In this document: piece after piece, positions 10,482 through 19,559 of the stretch
How positions within the stretch are numbered: position 1 is the stretch's first letter
How the letters are laid out: each line of letters begins with the position of its first letter
Assembly: GCF_000374645.1 (NCBI RefSeq)
Contig: NZ_KB894805.1
Coordinates: forward strand, 62,001 to 126,000
Length of the DNA: 64,000 nucleotides
From: Arhodomonas aquaeolei DSM 8974
GTDB lineage: Bacteria > Pseudomonadota > Gammaproteobacteria > Nitrococcales > Nitrococcaceae
Direction of reading: 5' to 3'
Notes under the pieces: model-generated
Database searches by the model: none
What the model was told of the DNA's origin: nothing
What the model saw: the letters and a program-made list of their open reading frames with translations, nothing else
Program-made: the position numbers and the translations under genes

Positions 10482-11528
10482 TCAGGCCGGCGCCGTCGGG
10501 GGCAGGCTCGGTACCAGGTCGATCGTGCCGAAACTCTCCAGCGTGATCCAGACCAGGAGCACCGCGTAGGCGCCAAGCAGGGCCACGGACTCGTGCCGGC
10601 TCAAGACCATCCGGGTGCGCATGAGCAGAAACAGCAGCACCGTGGCACCGGTCAGGATGCCCATCAGCGGCGCGGCGACGGAGAAATTGATCACCGCCGC
10701 GCCGCCGAGCAGGATCCCGGCCGGGATGCACACCAGCAGGTCGAAGATGTTGCTGCCGAGGACGTTGGCGATGCTGGTGACCCCGCGCCCGGCGCGGGCG
10801 GCGCGCACGGAGACGAAGGCGTCCGGCACGGAGGTGCCGGCGGCGACCACCGTCATGCCCCAGAGGAAGCTGGGCGTGCCGAAGTATTCGCCGAAGTGCA
10901 GTGCGGCCTGCACCAGCGCCTCCACGCCGGCGACCGTGATCGCGAGCGACACTCCGAGCAGTGCCCACTCGCGCCCGGGGCGGATGTGCGAGGCGTCTAC
11001 CTCGGAGCTGTACTCCAGGGTGTCCTGGTACTGCACGAAGATGTAGAGCGCGTATACCGCGAGCGGGATCAGCGCCAGGCTGCGCGTCATCGAGCCGCTG
11101 ATGGCGCCGGCGGTGGCCTCCACCGGGTGGTAGATCACCGCGAAGGAGAAGCTCAGGGTCAGCACCGCGACCGCGATCATGTAGAACTGCGCCTCCTTGT
11201 AGACGAGGTCGCGGTTTGCGTGGAGCTGGCGCTTGCCCGAGAGCCCGCAGACGGCGGGGATGACCAGGATATTGAACAGTGCCGAGCCGACGATGGCGGA
11301 GACACCCAGCTCGAACTCGCCATGCACGAGCGTGGAGATCACGGTGGTGGAGAGCTCCGGGAAGCTCGAGCCGATGGCCACGACGATGGCGCCCTGGACG
11401 ATCTCCGGCAGCCTGTAGTAGGCGGACAGCCGTTCGGCGGCGCGCTCCAGCAGGCCGCTGCCCTTCCAGATGACGCCGGTGGCGATCAGGGCCACGGCGC
11501 TCCACAGCATCAGTGTGGTCAATGGCAC
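10482..11528 (-). CDS. Calcium/sodium antiporter, CaCA family (CaxA/YrbG-like)
   Basis: A 348-residue inner-membrane cation exchanger with about ten to eleven hydrophobic segments. The two inverted alpha-repeats of the CaCA family are visible: VAIGSSFPELSTT in the first half and AAGTSVPDAFVS in the second, each with the acidic ion-binding residue. It would exchange cytoplasmic Ca2+ for Na+ or H+. Length and repeat spacing match YrbG/CaxA proteins. It is followed after 32 bases by the PhoD-like phosphatase. A divergent isomerase gene starts about 100 bases upstream. Confidence 0.88.
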   Translation of the reverse strand: MPLTTLMLWSAVALIATGVIWKGSGLLERAAERLSAYYRLPEIVQGAIVVAIGSSFPELSTTVISTLVHGEFELGVSAIVGSALFNILVIPAVCGLSGKRQLHANRDLVYKEAQFYMIAVAVLTLSFSFAVIYHPVEATAGAISGSMTRSLALIPLAVYALYIFVQYQDTLEYSSEVDASHIRPGREWALLGVSLAITVAGVEALVQAALHFGEYFGTPSFLWGMTVVAAGTSVPDAFVSVRAARAGRGVTSIANVLGSNIFDLLVCIPAGILLGGAAVINFSVAAPLMGILTGATVLLFLLMRTRMVLSRHESVALLGAYAVLLVWITLESFGTIDLVPSLPPTAPA

Positions 11529-11627
11529 TCCCGGTGGTGGCGACGCACGGCTGCGGCGCTGACGCTACACTCGCGGTGGGCCGGGGTAAAGCGCCCGAAC
11601 GTGAACAGCCGCAACCGGGAGGGGCCG

Positions 11628-12251
11628 ATGGGCACGGCACTGGACTGGTACTTCGATGTCGTCTCGCCGTTCTCCTGGTTCGCGCTGCAGCGCCTGGACG
11701 CGCTGCCCTCGGAGCCGGCGCTGCACCCGGTGGTGCTCGGCGCCGTCCTCTCGCACTGGGGGCAGAAGGGGCCGGCGGAGATCCCGGGCAAGCGGCTGTG
11801 GACCTACCGGGTGTGCGTGCGCTACGCCCAGACCCACGGCATACCGCTGCGTTTCCCGGCGGCGCACCCGTTCAACCCGGTGCCCTACCTGCGCCTGGCC
11901 GTCGCCGCCGGGTGCGGACGCCGGGTGGTCCATCACGTCTTCGAGTACCTCTGGACCACCGGTGTCGATCCGCGCACGGAGGCGGCCGTGGCCGGGGCCG
12001 CCGAGCGGCTCGGGGTGTCGGTGGACGCGGCCGGCGAGGCGTCCGTGCGTGCCCGGCTGCGGAGTGAGACCGCGGCCGCCATCGAGCGCGGTGTCTTCGG
12101 CGTGCCCACACTGGCGGTGGGCGACGAGCTGTTCTGGGGCAACGACGGCATGGATTTCGCGCTGGCCTACCTCGCGGAGCCGGCGGTGCTCGACACCGCG
12201 GAGATGCGGCGGGTGGCGGCCTTGCCGGACGGGCTCGCCGACCGCGGCTGA
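11628..12251 (+). CDS. DsbA-family 2-hydroxychromene-2-carboxylate isomerase-like protein
   Basis: A 207-residue thioredoxin-fold protein of the DsbA/kappa-GST group that includes 2-hydroxychromene-2-carboxylate isomerase. It begins WYFDVVSPFSWFALQRL, where a serine replaces the CxxC of true DsbA, as expected for glutathione-dependent isomerases. The C-terminal FGVPTLAVGDELFWGNDGMD is the cis-proline region and glutathione site of the family. The ATG at 11628 follows a strong GGGAGGGG ribosome site; the frame continues upstream but that part overlaps the antiporter. Aromatic-degradation partners are not nearby, so the substrate is open. Confidence 0.85.
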   Translation: MGTALDWYFDVVSPFSWFALQRLDALPSEPALHPVVLGAVLSHWGQKGPAEIPGKRLWTYRVCVRYAQTHGIPLRFPAAHPFNPVPYLRLAVAAGCGRRVVHHVFEYLWTTGVDPRTEAAVAGAAERLGVSVDAAGEASVRARLRSETAAAIERGVFGVPTLAVGDELFWGNDGMDFALAYLAEPAVLDTAEMRRVAALPDGLADRG

Positions 12252-12259
12252 CCCCGGCG

Positions 12260-12388
12260 TTATTCCGTGTCGGTGGGCGGGTCCGGGGCGATCGGCGTCG
12301 CCGCCGTCGGGGCGGTGGCCCGGACGGCGGCGGTCACGGCGATCTGGACGGCGAGCAGCGCGGCGAGCGCGAGGATCAGGCGGCGCAT
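12260..12388 (-). CDS. 42-codon membrane-anchor ORF at the end of the Gld operon, possible truncated DUF4340-type remnant
   Basis: The frame encodes 42 residues: a hydrophobic helix after MRRL, then a Pro/Thr/Ala-rich tail. It begins two bases after the stop of the GldF-GldG fusion, the position normally held in this operon type by a DUF4340 protein, which also starts with one membrane helix. It ends nine bases from the convergent isomerase gene. It could be a real small membrane protein or the surviving N-terminus of a deleted DUF4340 gene. The frame, position and hydrophobic stretch are visible; the remnant idea is inference. Confidence 0.45.
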   Translation of the reverse strand: MRRLILALAALLAVQIAVTAAVRATAPTAATPIAPDPPTDTE

Positions 12389-12390
12389 CG

Positions 12391-15219
12391 TTATCCCTCC
12401 TCCGTGAGTATCCGGCGCAGGCGGCGGCGCCGGCGCCAGGCCGCGGCGCGCTGGACGACGAGCACCAGCAGCAGGCCGGCCAGCGCGGCCGCGTAGTTGC
12501 CGTACTCCACTAGCCGGCGGGTCTCGTCGCTCATCGGCCGGAGCAGCCGCGAGAAGCGGTTGCGCCCGCGCAGGGCGATCAGCGCCGGGTCCGCCAGCGA
12601 GGCCTCGACCAGGTTCTGCGCCATCGTCACCGGCTGCAGGTACTGGGTCTCCATGCTCCGCGCCATGATGTCCAGTGCGGAGTCGGTGAGGAAATTGCTT
12701 CCGCCGAACACGACCAGCCGCGTGCCCGCCGGTGAGTGGTCGATCAGCGGTGTGGCCCCGGCCGCGCCGTTGTCGTCCGGCCCCGGGGCGGGAGGATCGT
12801 CGAAGGCGGAGGTGAAGCGTCCCTGCAGCATGATCCCGAGGGTGCGCCGGCCGCGGTCCCGGGGCTGGGGGAAGCCGAGCAGCGGGTGGGCGTCGTAGTC
12901 CGGCAGCAGCGCGCGCTCGCCGCTGGTCCATGCCCGTGAGGAGCTCTGTACCAGCGGTGTGACGGAGAGTCCGCGGGCCTTCGCCGTGTCCACGTGGACC
13001 GGTGCGCTCCAGGCCATGGTGACCTGTCGGAGGTTGCCCAGCGCCGGCACGTCGGCGAGCCCGTCGCCGCGCACGTCGACGAACAGGGGGTAGTCCATGG
13101 TCCGCATGCTCACCTCGCCGTTGCGGCGCGAGGGCAGGGTGAGTGAGCCGCTCTGCGGGTCGAGGACGAAACGGTCGCTGACGGACACGCCGTTGTGCGC
13201 CAGCCACGCCGCCAGACCGGTGTCGCCGGGCTGCACGCTCAGTCCGTCCTTGGCGCTGACCAGTACCGGGCGGCGCGAGCCGGCGACGATCACCGTACCG
13301 CCGGTCATCAGGAACTGGTCGATGGCGAAGCGCTGGCGTTCGTCCAGGCCCCGCGGGGAGAGCACCAGCAGCAGATCGGTGCCGGTGGGCACGCGACCGT
13401 CGCGCAGGTCCGTGCGTGCGACCGTGGCGTGCTGCTCCAGGCGCTGGAGCAGGGTGCGGTAGGTCCGCCCGCCGGTACCGAGGCGCGCGCGCAGGCCCCT
13501 GGGCGGCCGGTAGACGGCGATGGTGCGCTGCTGGCGCGCGTCGAAGCGCCGGATGCCGGACTCGATCGCCTTGCGCAGGGTGTCGGGCTCGAGGTCCCGG
13601 GGCAGGTCGACGGTGACCGTGCGCCCGTTCTGCTCCAGGACCATGTAGAAATAGAAGCTGTTGTCGCGGTTGGCCCGGGTGGTCATCGCGCGGAAGCCGT
13701 ACTCGTCCCGGAGGCGGCGGGCGAGGGTGCCGTCGCCGGCCTGCGGATTGTCGAAGGACACGCGCAGCCGTCCGTCCGAGCGCCTGCGCAGGTCCGCGAG
13801 GATATCCTCGAGCGACCCCCGCAGCGTCGCCAGGGGGCCGGGCAATCCGGCCGCCGGCGAGACATAGCCGTGGAAAGTGACCGGCGCGTCGAGTCCGGTG
13901 AAGGGATTGCCGTTGTGGCGGGCCCGCCGTCGGACCTTGCGGATCGCCGAGGTCAGTGCGTACTCCGGGTTGCGCAGGGTCACGCGCACATCGCCGCCGC
14001 GCCCGCCCTTGATCGCCACCAGGTCGTGGTAGTCGAGGACCACGTGCTCGCCGCCGTAGCGCACGAGCACGTGGAAGTAGGCGCTCACCACCGAGGACTC
14101 GTAGCGATTCGCGCTCTTGAGCGACACCGGCTCGATGCCATAGTCCTCGCGGATGCGCCGGGCGAGGGACGCGTTTGTCTGCGGGTCCACGGTGTCGACA
14201 CTGACCCGCACGTCGCCGGCGCGGGCGTACTCGTCGAGGAGGTCGCGGAGCTGCGGAACCAGGGGCGCGAGCAGCGGGTGGGTCCGGCCGCTGAAGTAGC
14301 CGCGGATCACCAGCGGTCCGTCGAGGCCCGCGAGCTGGTCGCGGCTCGCCGCGGAGAGGGTGTAGCGATGCCCCGCGGTGAGGTCCGCCCGCGCGGTGGC
14401 GACGGGCTGCAGCCAGGCGTTGGCGATCAGGCAGTTGGCGGCGATCAGCGCGGTGACCGCGTACCACGCCCCGGCCCGGCGCCGGGAACCGCCGGCCCCG
14501 GCCCAGCGCAGCCGCTCGATGCCGAGGACGTTCAGCGCCAGGAAGGTGGCGGTGAGGCTGAGGTAGTAGTAGAGGTCACGCAGGTCAAGCACGCCCCGGC
14601 TGATGGCCTCGAACCGCGCGCCCGTGCCGATCAGTCGCATGGCGGCGGCGGTCGGCGCGGGGAACAGGGCGGTCAGCCAGTCGCTGCCGACGAGGTAGAA
14701 GCCGCCGGTGAGCAGCACGGTGGCGATCAGCGCGACCATCGGGTTGTCGGTGCGTGCCGAGACGAACAGCCCCATGGCGAGGTAGGCGGCGGCCAGGGCC
14801 AGGGTGGCGACGTAGCCGCCGATAACCGGCCCCGGGTCCAGGGGGCCGAGCCATGCCACCGTCACCGCCAGCGGCAGGGTCAGCGCCAGCGCGGTGGCGA
14901 CCAGCAGCAGCGCTGCCAGGAACTTGCCGGCGACCAGTGCCGGACTCGCCACCGGGGTGCCGAGCAGGACCTCCATGGTCCCCGCGCGGCGCTCCTCACT
15001 CCACGCGCGCATGGTCACCGCGGCGACCAGCGCGATCAGCAGCAGCGGCATCCACTCGAACAGTGGCCGGAGGTCGGCGATGCCCCGGGCGAAGAAGGCC
15101 TCGACCCAGAAGACCACGAACAGGCTGACGGCGAGGAACGCGCCGATGAACAGGTAGGCGGCGGAGGCCCCGAAGAGCAGCCCCGCCTCGCGTCGGAAGA
15201 TCTGCCGGATTCCACGCAT
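12391..15219 (-). CDS. Fused ABC-2 permease and GldG-type auxiliary protein
   Basis: A 942-residue protein combining two usually separate components of Gld-type ABC exporters. Residues 1 to about 240 form an ABC-2 permease with six hydrophobic segments and the conserved WSEERRAGTMEVLLGTP turn (GldF-like). From about residue 265 a further transmembrane helix leads into a large extracytoplasmic region (GldG/ABC_transp_aux), including RYTLSAASRDQLAGL and a duplicated alpha/beta module, and a final transmembrane helix precedes a basic tail. The start ATG at 15219 lies one base after the ATPase stop, indicating tight coupling. Such systems are named after gliding genes but are widespread in non-gliding proteobacteria with unknown substrate. 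Confidence 0.82.
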   Translation of the reverse strand: MRGIRQIFRREAGLLFGASAAYLFIGAFLAVSLFVVFWVEAFFARGIADLRPLFEWMPLLLIALVAAVTMRAWSEERRAGTMEVLLGTPVASPALVAGKFLAALLLVATALALTLPLAVTVAWLGPLDPGPVIGGYVATLALAAAYLAMGLFVSARTDNPMVALIATVLLTGGFYLVGSDWLTALFPAPTAAAMRLIGTGARFEAISRGVLDLRDLYYYLSLTATFLALNVLGIERLRWAGAGGSRRRAGAWYAVTALIAANCLIANAWLQPVATARADLTAGHRYTLSAASRDQLAGLDGPLVIRGYFSGRTHPLLAPLVPQLRDLLDEYARAGDVRVSVDTVDPQTNASLARRIREDYGIEPVSLKSANRYESSVVSAYFHVLVRYGGEHVVLDYHDLVAIKGGRGGDVRVTLRNPEYALTSAIRKVRRRARHNGNPFTGLDAPVTFHGYVSPAAGLPGPLATLRGSLEDILADLRRRSDGRLRVSFDNPQAGDGTLARRLRDEYGFRAMTTRANRDNSFYFYMVLEQNGRTVTVDLPRDLEPDTLRKAIESGIRRFDARQQRTIAVYRPPRGLRARLGTGGRTYRTLLQRLEQHATVARTDLRDGRVPTGTDLLLVLSPRGLDERQRFAIDQFLMTGGTVIVAGSRRPVLVSAKDGLSVQPGDTGLAAWLAHNGVSVSDRFVLDPQSGSLTLPSRRNGEVSMRTMDYPLFVDVRGDGLADVPALGNLRQVTMAWSAPVHVDTAKARGLSVTPLVQSSSRAWTSGERALLPDYDAHPLLGFPQPRDRGRRTLGIMLQGRFTSAFDDPPAPGPDDNGAAGATPLIDHSPAGTRLVVFGGSNFLTDSALDIMARSMETQYLQPVTMAQNLVEASLADPALIALRGRNRFSRLLRPMSDETRRLVEYGNYAAALAGLLLVLVVQRAAAWRRRRRLRRILTEEG

Positions 15220-15220
15220 G

Positions 15221-16141
15221 TCAGGCCTCGTTCTCCGTCTCGGCGAACATCGCCTCCAGGTCCTGGCGCCGGGGTTCCATGGCGTGCAGGCCAATGGCGT
15301 GCTCGTGCAGTCGGCGGGCGAGGGCCGGGGCGAGGGCGCCGGGGGTCCCGCTGTCGATGGCGAAGCGGTGCAGGCCCTCCGGTGCCGGCAGCGGCGTCAC
15401 CTCGCCGAGGCCGTCGAGACCGGCCAGCGCCGCGCGCAGCCTCTCCGCCCCGGTGTCGACGGTGAGCGCCAGTCCCGTGGGCCGGTCCAGGCTGTCCAGG
15501 GGGGCGTCCAGTGCCACGCGGCCGCGGCGCAGCAGCAGCACCCGGCCGCAGACCGCGCGCACCTCCTGGAGGATGTGCGTGGACACCAGCACCGTTGCAT
15601 CTTCTGCCAGCGTGCGGATGAGCGTGCGCATACCACGGATCTGGGCGGGGTCCAGGCCGTTGGTGGGCTCGTCCAGGATCACGACGGCCGGCTCGTGGAT
15701 GATGGCGGCGGCGACGCCCACGCGCTGACGATACCCCCGGGACAGGGTGGCGATGGTCTGGGCGGCGCGCCCGGCGAGGTCGGTGCTCGCCAGCGCGCGC
15801 CGCAGCGCCGCCGGTCGGCTACGGCGTGCAACCCCCTGGAGGGCGGCACGCTGGTCGAGATAGTCGGCGACCCTCATCTCCGGGTAGACGGGGCAGTTCT
15901 CCGGCAGGTAGCCGATACGGCGCTGCAGCGCCCGCCGGTGCCGGTCCATCGCCGCACCGCCGATGATTACCTGCCCGGCGCTGGGATCGAGCGCGCCGGC
16001 CAGCATCTTCATTACCGTGCTCTTGCCCGCCCCGTTGCGCCCGAGCAGGCCCACGACCTCGCCGCGGCCGATGCGGAAGGACACGTCCTCAACGGCGGTG
16101 ACACCGGCATAGCGCCGGGTCAGCTGCTGGCTCTCGATCAT
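15221..16141 (-). CDS. ABC transporter ATP-binding protein, GldA-like
   Basis: The 306-residue ATPase has Walker A GRNGAGKSTVMKM, a Q-loop GYLPENCPVYPEM, a signature region LSRGYRQRVGVAAA, Walker B VVILDEPTNGLDP and the H-loop STHILQE. These assign it to the ABC-2 exporter class. It energises the fused permease/GldG protein immediately downstream, whose start follows after a single base. The C-terminal 90 residues form the extra domain common in GldA-like ATPases. I chose the start at 16141 (MIESQQLTRRYAG) because it matches family N-termini; an upstream in-frame start would add residues without homology. Confidence 0.88.
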   Translation of the reverse strand: MIESQQLTRRYAGVTAVEDVSFRIGRGEVVGLLGRNGAGKSTVMKMLAGALDPSAGQVIIGGAAMDRHRRALQRRIGYLPENCPVYPEMRVADYLDQRAALQGVARRSRPAALRRALASTDLAGRAAQTIATLSRGYRQRVGVAAAIIHEPAVVILDEPTNGLDPAQIRGMRTLIRTLAEDATVLVSTHILQEVRAVCGRVLLLRRGRVALDAPLDSLDRPTGLALTVDTGAERLRAALAGLDGLGEVTPLPAPEGLHRFAIDSGTPGALAPALARRLHEHAIGLHAMEPRRQDLEAMFAETENEA

Positions 16142-16252
16142 GCCGACTCCCTGTGGCGTTGTGACGGCACGGCGTGCCGCCGGCGGGTATAGTGTGCCCC
16201 CGCGGGGCACTCCGCCAAGTGGCCGCGCTCAGCAACAACGCGACGGGGAGGA

Positions 16253-16594
16253 ATGATGGAGACGATCACGTTCGACGATTTCATGAAGGTGGAGCTGCGT
16301 GTGGGCCGGGTGGTCTCGGCGGAGCCGTTCCCCGAGGCGCGCCGGCCCGCCTATATCCTGCACGTGGACTTCGGCCCTGAGATCGGGCAGCGCAAGTCCA
16401 GCGCCCAGATCACCGCGCACTACACGCCGGAGTCGCTGGTCGGGCGGCAGGTGGTGGCGGTGGTGAACTTCCCGTCCAAACAGATCGGCCCGATCCGCTC
16501 GGAGTGCCTGGTCACCGGTTTCCATGACGACGACGGCGAGGTCGTGCTGTGCGTGCCCGACGGTGAGGTGCCGACGGGCACGCGGCTGCTGTGA
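16253..16594 (+). CDS. csaA: CsaA-type export-related chaperone / tRNA-binding domain protein
   Basis: A 113-residue single OB-fold protein of the EMAP/tRNA-binding family. It has FDDFMKVELRVGRVVSAE at the N-terminus and VVAVVNFPSKQIGPIRSECL in the core, both characteristic of CsaA. In Bacillus, CsaA binds preproteins and acts as a secretion chaperone; the gammaproteobacterial role is less clear. A GGGGAGGA ribosome site precedes the start, and tandem ATGs (16253 and 16256) are possible initiators. A TATAGT -10 lies at 16188-16193, followed at 16194-16210 by a short hairpin that would sit near the mRNA 5' end. A strong hairpin terminator follows. Confidence 0.88.
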   Translation: MMETITFDDFMKVELRVGRVVSAEPFPEARRPAYILHVDFGPEIGQRKSSAQITAHYTPESLVGRQVVAVVNFPSKQIGPIRSECLVTGFHDDDGEVVLCVPDGEVPTGTRLL

Positions 16595-16595
16595 G

Positions 16596-16630
16596 TTCCG
16601 TCCCGCCGGCACCGTGCCGGCGGGACGGAA
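16596..16630. terminator. Perfect hairpin between convergent csaA and alanine symporter genes
   Basis: Two 16-base arms (16596-16611 and 16615-16630) are perfectly complementary with a 3-base loop. It begins just past the csaA stop and ends four bases before the symporter stop, so it can terminate transcription from both sides. Confidence 0.75.
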
Positions 16631-16634
16631 GCCC

Positions 16635-17987
16635 CTACCGGCCGCTTTCCTCCCGGGCGAAGTAGTCGCGGGTGACCGCGAAGATCGTCCCGGAGAGCGC
16701 GAGCAGCGCAATCAGGTTGGGGATGGCCATCAGCGCGTTGAGCACGTCGGCGATCAGCCAGACGATGCCGAGCTTGGCCACCGCGCCGACGAACAGCAGC
16801 ACCACCCAGAGGTAGCGGTAGGGCATGATGGCCTTCACGCCGAAGAGGTACTCGGCGCAGCGCTCGCCGTAGTAGCTCCAGGCCACGATGGTGGTGAACG
16901 CGAAGATGATCAGCCCGAAGGTGACCACCCAGTTGCCGCCGGGCACGCCGTCGCCGAAGGCGACCGAGGTGAGCTCGGCGCCGCTGGTGCCGCTCTCCCA
17001 GGCGCCGGAGAGCACGATCACCAGCGCCGTCATGGTGCAGACGATGATGGTGTCGATGAAGGTACCGAGCATCGCCACCGTGCCCTGGCGCACCGGATCG
17101 TTGGTGCGCGCGGCGGCGTGGGCGATGGGGGCCGAGCCGAGGCCGGCCTCGTTGGAGAAGATGCCGCGGGCGACGCCGAAGCGGATCGCCGTCATCACCG
17201 CCGCGCCGGCGAAGCCGCCGGTCGCTGCCGTGCCGGTGAACGCGTCGCCGACGATGTGGGCGAGCGCCCCGGGCACCGCCTGGATGTTCACGACGATCAC
17301 CACCAGGGCGCCGAGTATGTAGACCACGGCCATCAGCGGCACCAGCCGCTCGGCGAGGCCGGCGATGCGGCGCACGCCGCCGATGATCACGAAGAACACC
17401 AGCACCGAGAGCACCAGCCCGGTGACCCAGGTGGGCACATAGAGGTTGGCCTCCATCACGTCGGCGACGGCGTTGGACTGCACGGTGTTGCCGATGCCGA
17501 AGGCCGCGACCATGGCGAAGAGCGCGAACAGCGCGCCGAGCCAGCCCCACTTCGCACCCATGCCGTTGCGGATGTAGTACATGGGCCCGCCGACGTAGCG
17601 GCCCTCCTCGTCGACCTCGCGGTACTTCACCGCCAGGACCGCCTCGCCGTACTTCGTGGCCATGCCCACCAGCGCGGTGATCCACATCCAGAAGACCGCG
17701 CCCGGGCCGCCGACGGCGATCGCTGTGGCGACGCCGCCGATGTTGCCGGTCCCCACGGTGGCGGACAGCGCGGTGGACAGGGCCTGGAACGGCGTGATCT
17801 CGCCCTTGTCCGCCTCCACGACGCGGCGGCCGCTCATGAGCTGGCGGAAGCCGTAGCCGATGCGCCGGATCGGCATCGCGCGCAGACCGATGGTGAGGTA
17901 GAGGCCCGTGCCCAGCAGCAGGATGAGCATGACGGGGCCCCAGACGAAGTCGCTTACGGAACCCAGCATCTCGCTAAGCGTTTCCAT
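16635..17987 (-). CDS. Sodium:alanine (glycine) symporter, AGCS family
   Basis: A 450-residue inner-membrane amino-acid carrier that imports alanine or glycine with Na+. Family signatures are visible: GPVMLILLLGTGLYLTIGLR at the first helix, ALSATVGTGNIGGVATAIA, MATKYGEAVLAVKYRE, GPMYYIRNG and VARGIFSNEAGLGSAPIAHA. About ten to eleven hydrophobic segments are present. The start METLSEMLGSVSDFVW at 17987 follows a CTGGAGA ribosome site; the frame runs further upstream without homology. The gene has its own roughly 330-base upstream region shared with the divergent MFS gene. I looked there for a glycine riboswitch and did not find one. Confidence 0.92.
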   Translation of the reverse strand: METLSEMLGSVSDFVWGPVMLILLLGTGLYLTIGLRAMPIRRIGYGFRQLMSGRRVVEADKGEITPFQALSTALSATVGTGNIGGVATAIAVGGPGAVFWMWITALVGMATKYGEAVLAVKYREVDEEGRYVGGPMYYIRNGMGAKWGWLGALFALFAMVAAFGIGNTVQSNAVADVMEANLYVPTWVTGLVLSVLVFFVIIGGVRRIAGLAERLVPLMAVVYILGALVVIVVNIQAVPGALAHIVGDAFTGTAATGGFAGAAVMTAIRFGVARGIFSNEAGLGSAPIAHAAARTNDPVRQGTVAMLGTFIDTIIVCTMTALVIVLSGAWESGTSGAELTSVAFGDGVPGGNWVVTFGLIIFAFTTIVAWSYYGERCAEYLFGVKAIMPYRYLWVVLLFVGAVAKLGIVWLIADVLNALMAIPNLIALLALSGTIFAVTRDYFAREESGR

Positions 17988-18326
17988 GAATGTCTCCAGA
18001 GCGCGTTCTTGTTCGGTGATCTTTCCCCGTTCCGGCGGCGTGGTCCGCCGCCAGCGTGAGAGTCTCGCGCCCGTGCGCCCGCGGTGCAATGGGGGGCCGA
18101 GTTGCCCCGGCCGACGCGCTCGCGCACCATGACGAACCGGCTATCGATATTGCCCCCCTCAGCGATCCCGTTGGCGGTCGTGTCCGGTTCGCCTGGCACG
18201 GGAATGCCCGCGACAACGCCCCCGTGCCCTGCCGGCAAGGTGGGCGGAGACGCCCCGGGGCCGGTGTGTGGTGACGGCCGTGGGCTGGTAATCCGTCCGC
18301 TGAATTTGCCCGGAGGAGGCTGCTGC
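17988..18326. other. Intergenic region between divergent transporter genes
   Basis: About 340 bases with no convincing gene. A GC-rich hairpin (GGCGG/CCGCC arms around 18033-18050) lies in the leader of the alanine symporter, and a strong GGAGGAGG ribosome site is at the right end. I see no clear sigma70 promoter or operator. Confidence 0.5.
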
Positions 18327-19559
18327 ATGCATCCGTACCGCAACCTCACGCTGCTCGCGCTCTGCCAGGCCGTGTTGATGACGGGCACGTCGCTGCTGGT
18401 GTCCACCTCGGCGCTGGTGGGCTCGGCACTCGCCGACTCGCCGGTGCTCGCCACGGTGCCCCTGGGATTGCAGTTCCTGGCGATGACCGTCGCCACCGTG
18501 CCGGTGTCGCTGTTCATGCAGCGCCATGGCCGGCGCGCGGGCTTTATGGCGGGGATGACCCTGGGGCTCGCCGGTGTGGCGCTGGCCACGGTCGCGATCC
18601 TGGAGTGGCAGTACTGGCTGTTCTGCGTAGCGGCGGTGCTGCTCGGCGCCTTCAACGGCTCCGGGCAGTTCTATCGCTTCGCCGCCGCCGACGTGGCCCC
18701 GCCGGAGCGCAAGGGCCGGGCGATCTCGCTGGTGCTCGCCGGCGGTATCGCTGCGGGCTTCCTCGGTCCGAACCTGGGGGCGTGGACGCGGACTCTGCTC
18801 GGTGCGGACTTCGCCGGCAGCTACATGGTGCTCGGCGGTGTCTACCTCGTCGGCCTGCTCGCCATCGCCGGGCTGCGGATCCCGTTGCCGCCGCCCCGGG
18901 CCCGGGGCCACAGCGGCCGGGGGCTGGCGGCGATCGCCCGTCAGCCGCGGTTCGTGCTCGCCGTGGCCACCGCCGCGGTGGGCTACGGCGTGATGAACCT
19001 GGTCATGGTCGCCACACCGCTGGCGATGCGGGCCCAGGCACACCTGTTTCCGGATACCGCCTTCGTGATCCAGTGGCACGTGCTCGCGATGTTCGTACCC
19101 TCGTTCTTCACCGGCGAGGTCATCCGCCGGCTGGGGCTGCTCAAGGTGATGGCCCTGGGCGTGGTACTGATGGCCGTCTGCGTGGGCATCAACGTCAGCG
19201 GCACCGGCGTGTGGCATTACTGGGCGGCGCTGGTCTGTCTGGGCGTGGGCTGGAACTTCATGTTCATCGGCGGCACCACCCTGCTCACCGAGACCTACAC
19301 CGAGGCGGAGAAGGGCCGGGCCCAGGCCTGCAACGACTTCATCGTCTTCGCCACGGTGACGCTCACGGCGCTGTCCGCCGGCTCGCTGCTGGACGGGGTG
19401 GGCTGGTCGACGCTTAACCTGAGCGTCCTGCCGTTCCTCGCTGCGGTGCTCGCCGGCATCGGCATCGTCGCCGGTGCGCCGACCATGACAGCCCGCAACG
19501 GCTCGCGTAAGGTAAGCCCGGAGTCTGGCGACAACCCATTGAAATCCGGGAACCCATGA
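18327..19559 (+). CDS. MFS transporter
   Basis: A 410-residue major facilitator with twelve predicted helices. The first half shows the MFS cytoplasmic loop as MQRHGRRAGFMAGMTLG, a variant of the GxxxDRxGRR motif, and FAAADVAPPERKGRAISLVLAGG in the fourth-to-fifth helix region. The C-terminal LLTETYTEAEKGRAQACNDF is shared by a group of poorly characterised proteobacterial MFS proteins. The start at 18327 follows GGAGGAGG; a longer frame upstream has no homology. Its stop overlaps the DUF2452 gene (ATGA), so the two are translationally coupled. Substrate unknown. Confidence 0.85.
   Translation: MHPYRNLTLLALCQAVLMTGTSLLVSTSALVGSALADSPVLATVPLGLQFLAMTVATVPVSLFMQRHGRRAGFMAGMTLGLAGVALATVAILEWQYWLFCVAAVLLGAFNGSGQFYRFAAADVAPPERKGRAISLVLAGGIAAGFLGPNLGAWTRTLLGADFAGSYMVLGGVYLVGLLAIAGLRIPLPPPRARGHSGRGLAAIARQPRFVLAVATAAVGYGVMNLVMVATPLAMRAQAHLFPDTAFVIQWHVLAMFVPSFFTGEVIRRLGLLKVMALGVVLMAVCVGINVSGTGVWHYWAALVCLGVGWNFMFIGGTTLLTETYTEAEKGRAQACNDFIVFATVTLTALSAGSLLDGVGWSTLNLSVLPFLAAVLAGIGIVAGAPTMTARNGSRKVSPESGDNPLKSGNP

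Noticed and set aside
10450-11640. N-terminal extension of the PhoD-like gene through the antiporter
   Set aside because: The frame is open but overlaps a clear CaCA antiporter in another frame; the extension has no homology.
13195-15465. Long plus-strand frame opposite the Gld permease gene
   Set aside because: Composition artefact; its translation is Gln/Arg/Gly-rich with no family resemblance.
17988-18130. Glycine riboswitch in the leader of the alanine symporter
   Set aside because: Pieces such as CTCTCACGC and CACCGAAC resemble the aptamer, but they occur in the wrong order and the conserved core is missing.
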